A stretch of DNA of 64,000 nt. Source: Candidatus Aminicenantota bacterium. Its GTDB lineage: Bacteria > Acidobacteriota > Aminicenantia > Aminicenantales > Saccharicenantaceae. Below, piece by piece: positions 35,715 through 44,583 of the stretch; position 1 is the stretch's first letter; each line of letters starts with the position of its first letter. The stretch is from contig JAGNLW010000001.1 in assembly GCA_017999365.1 (NCBI GenBank), positions 938,239 to 1,002,238 of the forward strand. Direction: 5' to 3'. A model generated the notes under the pieces. That model worked only from the letters and a program-made list of their open reading frames with translations. It was not told the origin of the DNA and searched no databases. Position numbers and translations under genes: made by a program.

Positions 35715-36246
35715 GACGGGCGACGACGACCTGGAACTCCCCCCCGTTGTCCCGGGTCACGTTCTCGTTGATCCCCAGATAGAGACGGCCCTGGAAGGGC
35801 ACGGTCTGTACGCTCTCCGCCCCGACGAGGAAGAGGACGAAGATCTCGTCGCGGATCTCCTGCCCGGAGTCCTCGTCGAGACGCCGGGCCACGGGCTGGA
35901 CGACCTTGCCGATGAGGGCTCCCAGGTTGGCGTTGGGGACGGGCTGTTCGACGGTGACGAGGTCGACCCCCTCCGGGCCGCACGAGGCCTCGGGATTGCC
36001 CATCTGCAGGTCGACCCGGCCGGTGGCCGCGAAGCGGATCTCCTGGCCCGGCCCGACGTCGATGCCCGTGTCCACCCAGCCGGCCGCGCCAGGGACGGCG
36101 ACGGCCTTCTCGAGCGGCGGCGGGATGACGATGGCCCCGGGAAGGTCCTGGTCTTGGGCCGATCCGGCCGAACCACCGGCGGCCCCCCCAAGGGCGGCGA
36201 CGGCGGCCGCGGCAAGAAGACAGGCGGTCCGAAGGCCTTTCCTCAT
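35704..36246 (-). CDS. Secreted protein with LecA/PA-IL-like domain
   Basis: 180 residues with a signal peptide (LAAAAVAALGG core). The mature part resembles the PA-I galactophilic-lectin-like domain: VPGAAGWVDTGIDVGPGQEIRFAATGRV, NANLGALIGKV, a hydrophobic EIFVLFLVGAES strand and GRLYLGINENVTRDNGGEFQV near the end. In lectins of this type calcium and sugar ligands come from the last loop (NENV...DN), which is retained. It could bind galactosides or act as a beta-sandwich adaptor. It starts in an ATGA overlap with the IMPase-family gene upstream. Confidence 0.75.
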   Translation of the reverse strand: MRKGLRTACLLAAAAVAALGGAAGGSAGSAQDQDLPGAIVIPPPLEKAVAVPGAAGWVDTGIDVGPGQEIRFAATGRVDLQMGNPEASCGPEGVDLVTVEQPVPNANLGALIGKVVQPVARRLDEDSGQEIRDEIFVLFLVGAESVQTVPFQGRLYLGINENVTRDNGGEFQVVVARRPL

Positions 36247-37046
36247 CGCGCTCCTCCCCCCGAAGCGTCGAGCTTCAGGACCTCGACGATGTCGGCGTGG
36301 ATGAGGCCGTTGGAGGCCACGATGCCGGGGGCGCCCAGGGTGAACGGCTCCCCGGCGAAGTCCGTGACCCGGCCGCCGGCCTCGGCCACGATGAGGGCCC
36401 CCGCGGCCACGTCCCAGGGCTTGAGCTTGAGCTCCCAGAAACCGTCGAACCGGCCGCAGGCGACGTAGGACAGGTCCAGCGCGGCCGAGCCGCAGCGCCG
36501 GATGGCCTGGGCCCGGACGATGAACCGGCCCCAGTGGTCGAGGTTGTTGACGGCGCTCTGCCGGACGTCGTAGGGGAAGCCCGTGGCCAGCAGGCTCGCG
36601 CCCAGGCCGGCGACCGCGGAGACGCGCGCGGGCGCCCCGTTGAGGGTCGCGCCGCCGCCCGCCTCGGCCCGGAAAAGCTCCTCGCGCATGGGGTCGTAGA
36701 CGAGCCCCAGGACCGGGCGTCCGGCCCGCTCGAGGGCGGCCGAGACGCTGAAGACCGGGAAGCCGTGGGCGAAGTTGGTCGTGCCGTCGAGCGGGTCGAT
36801 GATCCAGCGGAACTCGGAGCTACCCGCCCGGGCCAGGCCCTCCTCGGCCAGGAAGGCGTCGTCCGGGAAGGCCTCCGAGAGGCGGCCGACCAGGATCTCC
36901 TGGGCGCCGAGGTCGAAGGGGGTGACCAGGTCCACGGCCCCCTTGAAAGTGGCCTCGAACCGGCGGCCCAGGTTGGCCTTGAGATAGCGGCCGGCCTCGA
37001 GGACGGCGGCCTGGCCGGCCCGGGTGCGGTCGTCGGGAATGCCCAT
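36243..37046 (-). CDS. Inositol-monophosphatase family phosphatase
   Basis: 267 residues. Metal-binding signatures are visible: FLAEEGLAR (first Glu), WIIDPLDGTTNFAHG, and the C-terminal KLKPWDVAAGALIVAEAGG. Members dephosphorylate inositol-1-phosphate, sugar phosphates or PAP; no specificity residue decides this. The ATG follows a promoter very closely, suggesting a near-leaderless mRNA. No signal peptide. It is coupled to the LecA-like gene by ATGA. Confidence 0.9.
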   Translation of the reverse strand: MGIPDDRTRAGQAAVLEAGRYLKANLGRRFEATFKGAVDLVTPFDLGAQEILVGRLSEAFPDDAFLAEEGLARAGSSEFRWIIDPLDGTTNFAHGFPVFSVSAALERAGRPVLGLVYDPMREELFRAEAGGGATLNGAPARVSAVAGLGASLLATGFPYDVRQSAVNNLDHWGRFIVRAQAIRRCGSAALDLSYVACGRFDGFWELKLKPWDVAAGALIVAEAGGRVTDFAGEPFTLGAPGIVASNGLIHADIVEVLKLDASGGGAR

Positions 37047-37055
37047 GGGAAGTCC

Positions 37056-37084
37056 ATAGTATCAATTCGGCCCGGGGGCCGCAA
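37056..37084 (-). promoter_or_regulatory. Promoter of the IMPase/LecA-like pair, close to the start codon
   Basis: Minus strand TTGCGG (37084-37079), 17-base spacer, TACTAT (37061-37056). Transcription would begin about 3 bases before the ATG at 37046; no Shine-Dalgarno is present. Confidence 0.5.
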
Positions 37085-37138
37085 CCGGGGGCCCCTCCCC
37101 CCCCCGGGGCCATGAACGGAACTCCTCGGCATCCGTAG

Positions 37139-37144
37139 TATAAT
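37139..37144 (+). promoter_or_regulatory. -10 element for the HlyD operon
   Basis: Perfect TATAAT 39 bases before the ATG at 37184. No good -35 at 16-18 bases. Confidence 0.5.
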
Positions 37145-37183
37145 AGACGAACGACTGCATACCCCGAGGAAAGGCGGATCCCC

Positions 37184-38431
37184 ATGCCCGAAAAACAGAG
37201 CTTCTTCAGGCGGCGCAAAAAGCCGATCATCGTCCTGGCCGTCCTTCTGGCCCTGGGGGCCCTCGTCCTGGGCAACCTGCGCTCGAAGCGCGAGAAGTCG
37301 GTCCGCGTCACGGTCGAGAAGGCCGTCAAGCAGGACCTGACCTCCATCGTCTCGGCCTCCGGCGAGATCAAGCCCAAGAAGAACATCAACATCAGCGCCC
37401 AGGTCCCCGGCCGGATCATCAAGATCGGCGTCATCGAGGGCCAGGAGGTCAAGGCCGGCGACTTCCTGCTCAAGCTCGACTCGACCCAGTACGAGGCCAA
37501 CGCCGACCGCGACCAGAACTTCATCCGGGCCGCCAACGCCGACCTCATCCAGGCCGAGGCCCGGCTCCAGCGCGACAAGAACTCCTACGAACGCCAACAG
37601 AAGCTCTTCGAGGAAGGGGTCATCTCCCAGGAACAGGTCGAGGCGGCCCAGGCCCAGTACGACGTCTCCCTGGCCCAGACCAACGCCATCCGCTTCCAGA
37701 TCAAGCAGGCCGAGGCCTCGCTCAAGAGCACCCTCGACAACCTGGCCAAGACGACCTACAGCTCCCCCATCGACGGCGTCATCACCAGCCTCCGGGTCGA
37801 GGAGGGCGAGGTGGCCATCATCGGCACCATGAACAATCCCGGCACGGTCCTGCTGACCATCGCCGACCTGTCGGTCATGGAAGTCGAGGTCGAGGTCGAC
37901 GAGACCGACGTCGTCGGGGTCCAGATGGGCCAGACCGCCAAGGTCCGCGTCGACGCCCTGCCCGAGACGGTCTTCACCGGCCTGGTCACCGAGATCGGCA
38001 GCTCCGCCCTCCAGCAGTCGACGGGCGTGGCCGCGACCCAGGAGTCCAAGGACTTCAAGGTCGTCGTCACCCTCGACGACCCCTCCCACAAGCTCAAGCC
38101 CGGCCTGTCCGCCTCGGCCGACATCGTCGTGGCCGAGCGCAAGCAGGCCCTGGCCGTGCCCATCTCGGCCCTCGTCCTGCGCGACAAGCCCCAGGCCGAT
38201 CCCAAGGCCCCGGCCGGGGCCAAGGAGGAGGAGGGCGTCTTCCTCGTCGAGAACGAGCGGGCTAAGTTCGTCCCAGTCGTCAAAGGCATCACCGGCGGCA
38301 TGATGATCGAGATCGTCACCGGCCTCCAGGAAGGGCAGTCCCTCGTGACCGGACCCTACGCCTCCCTGCGCGAGCTCAAGGACGGCGTCCTCATCAGGAC
38401 GGAGACGAAGAAGGACGAGCCCGTCAAATGA
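37184..38431 (+). CDS. HlyD/RND-type periplasmic adaptor subunit
   Basis: 415 residues. GAGGAAAGG lies upstream. A single N-terminal membrane helix (17-32) is followed by the lipoyl-like half [23 protein letters not shown], an alpha-helical hairpin around 105-185 rich in Gln/Glu, the second half [19 protein letters not shown] and a beta-barrel with [20 protein letters not shown]. The layout is that of MacA/HlyD membrane-fusion proteins that bridge an inner-membrane transporter to an outer-membrane channel. It is ATGA-coupled to the ATPase. No TolC gene is in the window. Confidence 0.92.
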   Translation: MPEKQSFFRRRKKPIIVLAVLLALGALVLGNLRSKREKSVRVTVEKAVKQDLTSIVSASGEIKPKKNINISAQVPGRIIKIGVIEGQEVKAGDFLLKLDSTQYEANADRDQNFIRAANADLIQAEARLQRDKNSYERQQKLFEEGVISQEQVEAAQAQYDVSLAQTNAIRFQIKQAEASLKSTLDNLAKTTYSSPIDGVITSLRVEEGEVAIIGTMNNPGTVLLTIADLSVMEVEVEVDETDVVGVQMGQTAKVRVDALPETVFTGLVTEIGSSALQQSTGVAATQESKDFKVVVTLDDPSHKLKPGLSASADIVVAERKQALAVPISALVLRDKPQADPKAPAGAKEEEGVFLVENERAKFVPVVKGITGGMMIEIVTGLQEGQSLVTGPYASLRELKDGVLIRTETKKDEPVK

Positions 38432-39126
38432 GCGGCGCCGAACCCGTCATCTTCGCCGAGGACCTCTGGCGCGTCTACGAGCTCGACGAACAGAAGGTCG
38501 AGGCCCTCCGGGGCGTCTCCCTGACCGTCGAGCGCGGCGAATTCGCCGCCATCATGGGCCCGTCCGGGTCGGGCAAGTCGACCCTGATGAACCTCATCGG
38601 CTGCCTCGACACGCCGACCTCCGGCACCTACCGCCTCAACGGCAAGCTCGTCAGCGCCATGTCCGAGGACGAGCTGGCCTTCACCCGCAATCGCGAGATC
38701 GGCTTCGTCTTCCAGGTCTTCAATCTCCTGGCCCGGGCCTCGGCCTTCCGCAACGTCGAGCTGCCCCTCGTCTACGCCGGGATGAGGAAGGCCGAGCGCG
38801 AAGAGAAGGCCCGCAAGGCCCTGGAGCGGGTCGAGATGAAGGCCCGCATGTCGCACAAGCCGGCCGAGCTCTCGGGCGGCGAGCGCCAGCGCGTGGCCGT
38901 GGCCCGGGCCCTGGTCAACGAGCCCTCGCTGCTGCTGGCCGACGAGCCGACCGGGAACCTCGATTCCCGCACCGGCCGCGAGATCCTCAACCTGTTCCAC
39001 AAGATCCACGGCCAGGGCAACACCATCATCATGGTCACCCACGACCGCGAGGTCGCCGATCAGGCCCAGCGCATCATCCACATCCGCGACGGCCGGATCG
39101 AGAAGGACGAACGGAAAGGAGCCTGA
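38428..39126 (+). CDS. ABC transporter ATPase, MacB/LolD type
   Basis: 232 residues. Walker [10 protein letters not shown] near 42-50, Q-loop, signature [15 protein letters not shown], Walker [10 protein letters not shown] and the H-loop MVTHD. The [32 protein letters not shown] opening is that of MacB/LolD-type ATPases (exporters of lipoproteins or macrolides). It couples to the preceding adaptor. The expected MacB/FtsX-like permease is not next; a Yip1-family protein is. Confidence 0.95.
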   Translation: MSGAEPVIFAEDLWRVYELDEQKVEALRGVSLTVERGEFAAIMGPSGSGKSTLMNLIGCLDTPTSGTYRLNGKLVSAMSEDELAFTRNREIGFVFQVFNLLARASAFRNVELPLVYAGMRKAEREEKARKALERVEMKARMSHKPAELSGGERQRVAVARALVNEPSLLLADEPTGNLDSRTGREILNLFHKIHGQGNTIIMVTHDREVADQAQRIIHIRDGRIEKDERKGA

Positions 39127-39129
39127 CCC

Positions 39130-39837
39130 ATGAACCTGCTCAAGCGCCTGTCCGGGGTCTTCTTCGAGCCCCGTCCGACCTTCGAGGGGCTGGCCGCCCG
39201 CCCGGTCTGGATCGACGCCCTGGTCGTCGTCCTGCTGGCCCTCATCGCCTTCAACCTCGTCGTCGCGCCCATCCTGCAGAAAGACCAGCTCTCCCTGCTC
39301 AAGGACAACGCCGCGCTCAAGGAGCGCATGGGCGAGGACTCCTTCGCCAAGATGATCGAGCGCACGGAGCACCCCTCCCCGGCCGGCCGCATCCTCCAGA
39401 CCTTCGTCATCACGCCGCTCTTCTACCTCGCGGCCATCCTCCTCCAGTGCCTGTTCCTGCTCGTCCTCGGGCGGTTCCTGTCGACCCAGGGGACGTACGT
39501 CCAGGTCCTGGCCGCCCTCGTCCACGCCAACTTCGTCGACAAGCTCCTCGGCAACGCCGTCCGCCTCGTCCTCGGGCTGACCCGGGGCTCGCTCATGCAG
39601 ACCTCGACCGGGCTGGCCTTGCTCTTCCCCCGCCTCGAGGTCACCTCGACGGCCTACATCGTGCTGGCCCAGATCGACCTGTTCCAGCTGTGGATGTTCG
39701 GCGTCCTGGCCTTCGGGCTGGCCGCCATCTTCAAGGTCACCCTGAAGAAGGCCCTGGTCCTGTCCTACGGCCTGTGGTTCCTCAAGGCCCTGGTCAACAT
39801 CGGCATGGGCCTCGTCGGCACGGCGTTCCTGCGGTAA
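39130..39837 (+). CDS. Yip1-family polytopic membrane protein
   Basis: 235 residues, starting 3 bases after the ATPase stop. About five helices are visible (near 23-45, 85-115, 118-140, 178-200 and 205-232). The first segment FLKRLSGVFFEPRPTFEGLAARPVW is the typical Yip1-domain opener (F.EP..TF..L). Yip1 domains have no established transport activity in bacteria. The gene may supply a membrane partner for the ATPase, or be merely cotranscribed. Confidence 0.75.
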   Translation: MNLLKRLSGVFFEPRPTFEGLAARPVWIDALVVVLLALIAFNLVVAPILQKDQLSLLKDNAALKERMGEDSFAKMIERTEHPSPAGRILQTFVITPLFYLAAILLQCLFLLVLGRFLSTQGTYVQVLAALVHANFVDKLLGNAVRLVLGLTRGSLMQTSTGLALLFPRLEVTSTAYIVLAQIDLFQLWMFGVLAFGLAAIFKVTLKKALVLSYGLWFLKALVNIGMGLVGTAFLR

Positions 39838-39838
39838 A

Positions 39839-39867
39839 TTGACTTCCCGCCGTCCCGCTTATACATT
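39839..39867 (+). promoter_or_regulatory. Promoter immediately before the DUF4388 gene
   Basis: TTGACT (39839-39844), 17-base spacer, TACATT (39862-39867). The -10 ends 6 bases before the ATG at 39874, so a leaderless mRNA is predicted. Confidence 0.6.
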
Positions 39868-39873
39868 AGGGAC

Positions 39874-40980
39874 ATGGACGACTGGTTCGCCTCGGCCGAG
39901 TTCGCCCGCGCCCCGCTGGCCCGGGTCCTGGCCGAGATCTGGCGGCAGGGGCTGAGCGGCTCCCTCTACGTCCGTTCGGACGGCGTTCCCCAGTGCCTGT
40001 CGTTCGAGCGGGGCGCCCTGGTCCTCGACTCCGTGTCGTTCGAGGAAAAGGACTTCCTGCGTTTCCTGCTGACCTCGGGCGAGACGGACCTCATCGCCCT
40101 GACCCGGGTCGAGGAGCACGCCCAGCGGACCGACAGCTCGACGCTGCGGGCCCTGGTCGAGACGGCGACCGTCGAGCCGGAGCGGCTCTGGCGCCTGCTC
40201 GAAGCCCACGCCCGCGGCGAGGCCCTGGCCCTGCTCGCCGGCGGCGGCGACGAGCGCGAGTTCCACACCCGGAGCGGCCCGCCCAGCCGCGTCTACGTCG
40301 AGTCCATCGACGTGCCCGGGCTCATCCTCGAGGCCGCCCGGGCGGCCAAGGACGACGCCGTCCTCGACGGCGTCCTGCCCGGGCCGGGCGAGACCGTCCG
40401 GCGCCTCCACGCCGGCGCGCCGGACGCCTTCGGCCTGTCCCTCACCGAGCGCTACGTCCTCGGCCTGCTCGACCCGCCGCGGACCCTGGCCGAGATCTGC
40501 GGCGACAGCGACGCCGGCGAGGAGGCCACCCGCCGGGCCCTGTTCGCGCTCATCCTCCTCGGCCTGGCCGGCACGGCCCTCCCCAAGCCGAAAACGGGCA
40601 AACTGGCCCCAGAGCTGGCCCTGGCCGGCATGGACCGGCTCCTGGCCGTCTTCAACGCCAAGTGCGCCGTCGTCTTCAAGCACATCTCGAAGGAGGTCGG
40701 GCCGGTGGCCTACACCCTGGTCGGCAAGGCCGTCGACGAGGTCCGCGGCCGGCTCGATCCCGCCTTCCAGACAGCCGAGCTCAAGCCGGACGGCCGCCTC
40801 GAGCTGCGCTCGCCGCTCAAGGTCAGCGCCAACATCGCCGGCGACGAGACCCGGCTCGGCATGCTGCGGAGCATGGACGAGGTTCTGGCCGCCGAGCTCC
40901 TGGTCGTCAAGAAGACCCTCGGCCCGGAGCAGGAATCGGCCCTCGTCCGCAGCCTCGAGAAGATCGGGGAGGCCGCGTGA
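39874..40980 (+). CDS. DUF4388 (PatA/FrzS-type N-terminal) domain protein
   Basis: 368 residues. The first 110 or so (FARAPLARVLAEIWRQGLSGSLYVRSDGVPQCLSFERGALVLDS) fit the DUF4388/PATAN pattern found in two-component regulators and gliding-motility proteins, where a region is tied to a readout of 'is the product made'. The central part has ERLWRLLEAHARGEALALLAG and a helical array. The C-terminal 120 are helical with no recognisable motif. No signal peptide or membrane helix. Its promoter sits unusually close to the start. It ends in a GTGA overlap with a 26-codon frame. Confidence 0.7.
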   Translation: MDDWFASAEFARAPLARVLAEIWRQGLSGSLYVRSDGVPQCLSFERGALVLDSVSFEEKDFLRFLLTSGETDLIALTRVEEHAQRTDSSTLRALVETATVEPERLWRLLEAHARGEALALLAGGGDEREFHTRSGPPSRVYVESIDVPGLILEAARAAKDDAVLDGVLPGPGETVRRLHAGAPDAFGLSLTERYVLGLLDPPRTLAEICGDSDAGEEATRRALFALILLGLAGTALPKPKTGKLAPELALAGMDRLLAVFNAKCAVVFKHISKEVGPVAYTLVGKAVDEVRGRLDPAFQTAELKPDGRLELRSPLKVSANIAGDETRLGMLRSMDEVLAAELLVVKKTLGPEQESALVRSLEKIGEAA

Positions 40981-41057
40981 GGCGCCGCCAGCTCCTGGCC
41001 ATGCTCGTTTTCGCCTCCCTCCTGGCTCTCTGGGTCCTGATCGAAATTGGAACCTGA
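40977..41057 (+). CDS. Possible 26-residue single-helix membrane peptide
   Basis: A GTG at 40977 overlaps the previous stop (GTGA), and the frame runs 26 codons into the start of miaA. The peptide begins with a basic RRRQ and continues as one hydrophobic helix (LLAMLVFASLLALWVLI). Such an orphan membrane peptide is plausible, but its size, unusual start and overlap with miaA (11 bases) could also arise by chance. Its main interest is that it may couple translation of the TTG-started miaA. Confidence 0.35.
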   Translation: MRRRQLLAMLVFASLLALWVLIEIGT

Positions 41058-41970
41058 AGCCCCCGTCCTCGCCGTCGTCCTCGGCCCGACCGCCGTCGGC
41101 AAGAGCCGCGTCGCCGTCGACCTGGCCCTGCGCTTCGGGGGCGAGGTCATCGGCGGCGATTCCATCCAGGTCTACCGCGGCTTCGACATCGGCACGGACA
41201 AGCCGACGGCCGCCGACCGGCGCGGCGTCCCGCACCACCTCATCGACGTCGTCGACCCTTCGGTCCAGTTCACGGCCGCCGACTTCGTCCGCGAGGCCCT
41301 GGCGGCCGCCCGGGCGATCGCCGCGCGCGGGCGCCTGCCCATCGTCGCCGGCGGCACGGGCCTGTATCTCAAGGCCCTGCTCGACGGCCTCTTCCCCGGC
41401 CCCGGACGCGACGAGGCCGTACGGGCGGCCCTCGAGGCCGAGGCCCGGGAGAAGGGCCTCGCGGCGCTCTTCGAACGCCTGCGGCGGGTCGACCCGGAGT
41501 ACGCGGCCAAGGTCCGGGACCGCGACCGTATCCGCGTCGTCCGGGCCCTGGAGGTCTACGAGACGACCGGCCGGCCCATCTCCGCCCATTTCCGCGACAC
41601 GGCCTCGCCTGTGGCCGGCCGCCGGGTCGTCCGCCTCGGCCTGCGCCTCGACCGGGCCGTCCTCGTCCGGCGCATCGAGGCCCGGGTCGACCGCATGTTC
41701 GCCCGGGGCCTCGTCGACGAGGTCCGCGACCTGCTGGCGCGGGGCGTCCCGGCCGACGCGCCGCCCTTCCGGGCCCTGGGCTACCGCCATGTCGTCCGCC
41801 ATCTCGAAGGCGCCCTGTCCCTCGCGGAGGCCACGGCCCTGACCAAGACGGACACCCGGCAGTACGCCAAGCGCCAGATGACCTGGTTCCGCAAGATGGA
41901 CGGCGTGGCCTGGTTCTCCCCGGACGACGGCCCGGCCCTTGAGGAACACCTCCGAAACCGATTACAATAG
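41047..41970 (+). CDS. miaA: tRNA dimethylallyltransferase
   Basis: 307 residues with a TTG start at 41047. An in-frame TGA at 41038-41040 and the P-loop GPTAVGKS only 12 residues in leave no other start. Further blocks: GGDSIQVYRGFDIGTDKPT, VPHHLIDVVDP, ARGRLPIVAGGTGLYLKALL and TRQYAKRQMTWFR. It adds a dimethylallyl group to A37 of tRNAs reading UNN codons. hflX follows, the conserved neighbour in many bacteria. Confidence 0.97.
   Translation: MEPEAPVLAVVLGPTAVGKSRVAVDLALRFGGEVIGGDSIQVYRGFDIGTDKPTAADRRGVPHHLIDVVDPSVQFTAADFVREALAAARAIAARGRLPIVAGGTGLYLKALLDGLFPGPGRDEAVRAALEAEAREKGLAALFERLRRVDPEYAAKVRDRDRIRVVRALEVYETTGRPISAHFRDTASPVAGRRVVRLGLRLDRAVLVRRIEARVDRMFARGLVDEVRDLLARGVPADAPPFRALGYRHVVRHLEGALSLAEATALTKTDTRQYAKRQMTWFRKMDGVAWFSPDDGPALEEHLRNRLQ
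41939..41968 (+). promoter_or_regulatory. Possible promoter for hflX inside the miaA 3' end
   Basis: TTGAGG (41939-41944), 18-base spacer, TACAAT (41963-41968), 17 bases before the hflX ATG. Confidence 0.5.
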
Positions 41971-41984
41971 GCCCCCGGCCCGAT

Positions 41985-43253
41985 ATGGAACGCGCGCTCC
42001 TGGTCAACGTCGCCTCGACCAAGTCCGAGAAGGACGAGGCGGAGGCGTCCGTCGAGGAACTTGCCGGCCTGGCCGTCGCGGCCGGGGCCGAGGTGGCCGG
42101 CCGCGTCTTCCAGTTCCGCCCCCGTCTCAATCCCCGCTGGCTCGTCGGCGAGGGCAAGGTCAAGGAGATCGGCCAGGCCGCCCGAGAGGCCGGGGCCGAC
42201 ATGGTCATCTTCGACCGCAACCTCAACGCCTCCCAGCAGCAGAACCTCGAGGACGAGATCAAGGTCAAGGTCGTCGACCGGAGCCAGCTCATCCTCGATA
42301 TCTTCGCCCAGCGGGCCCGGACCAACGAAGGCAAGCTCCAGGTCGAGCTGGCCCAGCTCAGCTACCAGCTGCCGCGCCTGCGCGGCAAGGGCCTGAGCCT
42401 GACCCAGCAGGGCGCCGGCATCGGCACCCGCGGCCCGGGCGAGAAGAAGCTCGAGGTCGACCGGCGGCGCATCACCGACCGCATCACCAAGCTCAAGCGG
42501 GACATCGACGCCCTCGGGAAGCGCCGCTCGAGCCAGCGCCAGAGCCGGCGCAAGAGCCCCGTCCCGACGGTCTCTCTCGTCGGCTACACGAGCGCCGGCA
42601 AATCCACTCTTTTCAACCTCTTGACCGACGAGAGGCGCTACACCTCGGCCAACTTGTTCTCGACCCTCGACCCGCTCCTGCGCCGGGTCTCCTTCCCCGA
42701 CGGGGCCTTCTTCTTCCTGACCGACACGGTCGGCTTCATCAAGAAGCTGCCGGTCGAGCTGGTGACCTCCTTCCGGGCCACGCTCGAGGAGGTCGGCGAG
42801 GCCGACTGCGTCTGCCACGTCGCCGACGTCGCCTCGCCCGCGGCCGAGCACCAGCTCGGGGCCGTCGAGGCCATCCTGGCCGACCTCGGCGTCGCCGACG
42901 TTCCCGTAGTCAAGGTCCTCAACAAGATCGACCTCCTGCCGGACGACGAGCGGGCCCTGCTCCTGCGGCGCAACGCCGAGCCGGAGACCCGGACGATCGC
43001 CATATCGGCACGGACGGGAGAGGGCGTCCCGGACCTCCTGCGGCGGCTCCGCGAGGTCCTGTTCGGCGGCTACCGGCTCTACCACATCCGCGTCCCCCGG
43101 GAGACGCGCGAGATCACCGACTCCCTGCCGCTGCGCTCCCTCGTCCTCAAACGCCGCGAGAGCGCCGGCCACGTCGAGTTCATGGTCATGGCCGAGCCGG
43201 CCGGGATCGTCAACTTCCTACCCTACCTCGAACAAGGAGACGCGTCATGGTGA
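41985..43253 (+). CDS. hflX: GTPase HflX
   Basis: 422 residues. The N-terminal HflX domain includes FQFRPRLNPRWLVGEGKVKEI and VIFDRNLNASQQQNLEDEIKVKVVDRSQLILDIFAQRA. The GTPase has P-loop GYTSAGKST, G2/G3 LFSTLDPLLRR and DTVGFI, and G4 NKID. It splits stalled ribosomes under stress. It overlaps the next gene by 7 bases. Confidence 0.97.
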   Translation: MERALLVNVASTKSEKDEAEASVEELAGLAVAAGAEVAGRVFQFRPRLNPRWLVGEGKVKEIGQAAREAGADMVIFDRNLNASQQQNLEDEIKVKVVDRSQLILDIFAQRARTNEGKLQVELAQLSYQLPRLRGKGLSLTQQGAGIGTRGPGEKKLEVDRRRITDRITKLKRDIDALGKRRSSQRQSRRKSPVPTVSLVGYTSAGKSTLFNLLTDERRYTSANLFSTLDPLLRRVSFPDGAFFFLTDTVGFIKKLPVELVTSFRATLEEVGEADCVCHVADVASPAAEHQLGAVEAILADLGVADVPVVKVLNKIDLLPDDERALLLRRNAEPETRTIAISARTGEGVPDLLRRLREVLFGGYRLYHIRVPRETREITDSLPLRSLVLKRRESAGHVEFMVMAEPAGIVNFLPYLEQGDASW

Positions 43254-44569
43254 AACGGATCGTTGTCGTCGGACTGGCCCTCGTGGGCGCCTGGTCCTGC
43301 GCCACCGCGCCCGTCGCCCCGCCGGCCTTCTTCGTCGAGGACCTGCCGGAAGCGGCGGCCACGCGCCTCAAGCTCGACGACCGCATCGCCGCCGAGGACG
43401 CCTGGGACGCGCTCAAGACCAACCGGCCCGAGCTGGCCCGGAAATACCTGCTCAAGCTGGGCACGGCCAATCCCGTCCGCGAGGCCGGGCTGGCCTACGT
43501 CGACCTCATCGCCGGCGACCTCGCGGCGGCCGAGGCCCGCTTCAACTCCTCGGTCTCCATCACCCCCGACATGATCCCCTCGCGGGTCGGCCTGGTCCAG
43601 ATCCACGAATCGCGCCGCGACCGCGACAAGGCCTTCGCCGAGCTCAAGGAGATCCTGGCCCGCGCCCCCGACCACCGTTGGGCCGCGCCCCGGTTCGAGG
43701 CGCTCAGGGCCGACCTGGTCCGCGAGGCCACCGCGGCCGCCCGCACGGCCTACGCGGCGGGCAACCGCGAGACGGCCAAGCGCGAGTTCCTCAAGGTCCT
43801 GGCCTACGCCCCGGAGTCGCCGGCCATCCACCTCGAGCTGGCCCGCCTCCTGCGGCAGGAGAAGAACGCCGCCGCTGCCCTGCCCCACTACCGGGCCGCC
43901 GTCGAGGGCCAGAAGGCGGACAAGGCCCTCCTGCGCGAATACGCCGAGTTCCTGGCCGAGGCCGGCGAGCTCGGCCTGAGCCTGGAGATCCTCGAGCGGC
44001 TGGCCGCGGCCGAGCCCAAGGACGCCGCGGTCGGAAAGAAGGTCGAGGAGATCAAGTCCAAGCTTGGCGTCTACGAGCTGCCGAGCCAGTACGACGCCAT
44101 CCCGGCCCTGGAGGCCGTCACCCGCGAGGACCTGGCCGCCCTCATCGGGGTCATGTTCGGCGACTTCCTGGCCGCCCCGGGGCCGCGGACCGAGATCCTG
44201 ACCGACATCGCCACCTCCTGGGCCCAGCGTTTCATCGTCAAGGTGGCTTCGCTCGAGATCATGGCCGGCTCGGTCAACCACACCTTCCAGCCGCGCCGCA
44301 TCATCAATCGGGCCGACCTGGCCGACGCCGCCGTGCGGCTCATCGGCGTGCTCCAGCAGCGGGGGGCCAAGTTCGTGCCCCTGGTCGAGACGCGCCGCAT
44401 CCAGATCGCCGACGTCGGCCCGGACAATTTCTACTACGCCCCCATCTCCAAGGCCCTCGCCTACCAGGTCATGGCCCTGACCCCCGAGCGGGCCTTCGAG
44501 CCCGACCGGATCGTGTCCGGGGCCGAGGCCATCCGGGTCCTGGACATCATCCTGGGGCTGGCCAAGTGA
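43247..44569 (+). CDS. TPR lipoprotein with S-layer-homology-like C-terminus
   Basis: 440 residues from the ATG at 43247. The N-terminus is a lipoprotein-like signal ending in GAWSCAT (Cys 17-18), an imperfect lipobox. Residues about 50-270 are TPR-like helix pairs (AWDALKTNRPELARKYLLKL, EILARAPDH, EFLKVLAYAPESPAIHLELARLL). Near 285 DAIPALEAVTREDLAALI resembles the first SLH motif, followed by a helical tail. It probably sits in the envelope and contacts an outer-surface layer or peptidoglycan. Its role is unknown; it is translationally close to hflX. Confidence 0.75.
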   Translation: MVKRIVVVGLALVGAWSCATAPVAPPAFFVEDLPEAAATRLKLDDRIAAEDAWDALKTNRPELARKYLLKLGTANPVREAGLAYVDLIAGDLAAAEARFNSSVSITPDMIPSRVGLVQIHESRRDRDKAFAELKEILARAPDHRWAAPRFEALRADLVREATAAARTAYAAGNRETAKREFLKVLAYAPESPAIHLELARLLRQEKNAAAALPHYRAAVEGQKADKALLREYAEFLAEAGELGLSLEILERLAAAEPKDAAVGKKVEEIKSKLGVYELPSQYDAIPALEAVTREDLAALIGVMFGDFLAAPGPRTEILTDIATSWAQRFIVKVASLEIMAGSVNHTFQPRRIINRADLADAAVRLIGVLQQRGAKFVPLVETRRIQIADVGPDNFYYAPISKALAYQVMALTPERAFEPDRIVSGAEAIRVLDIILGLAK

Positions 44570-44583
44570 AGGAAAGGAACGGC

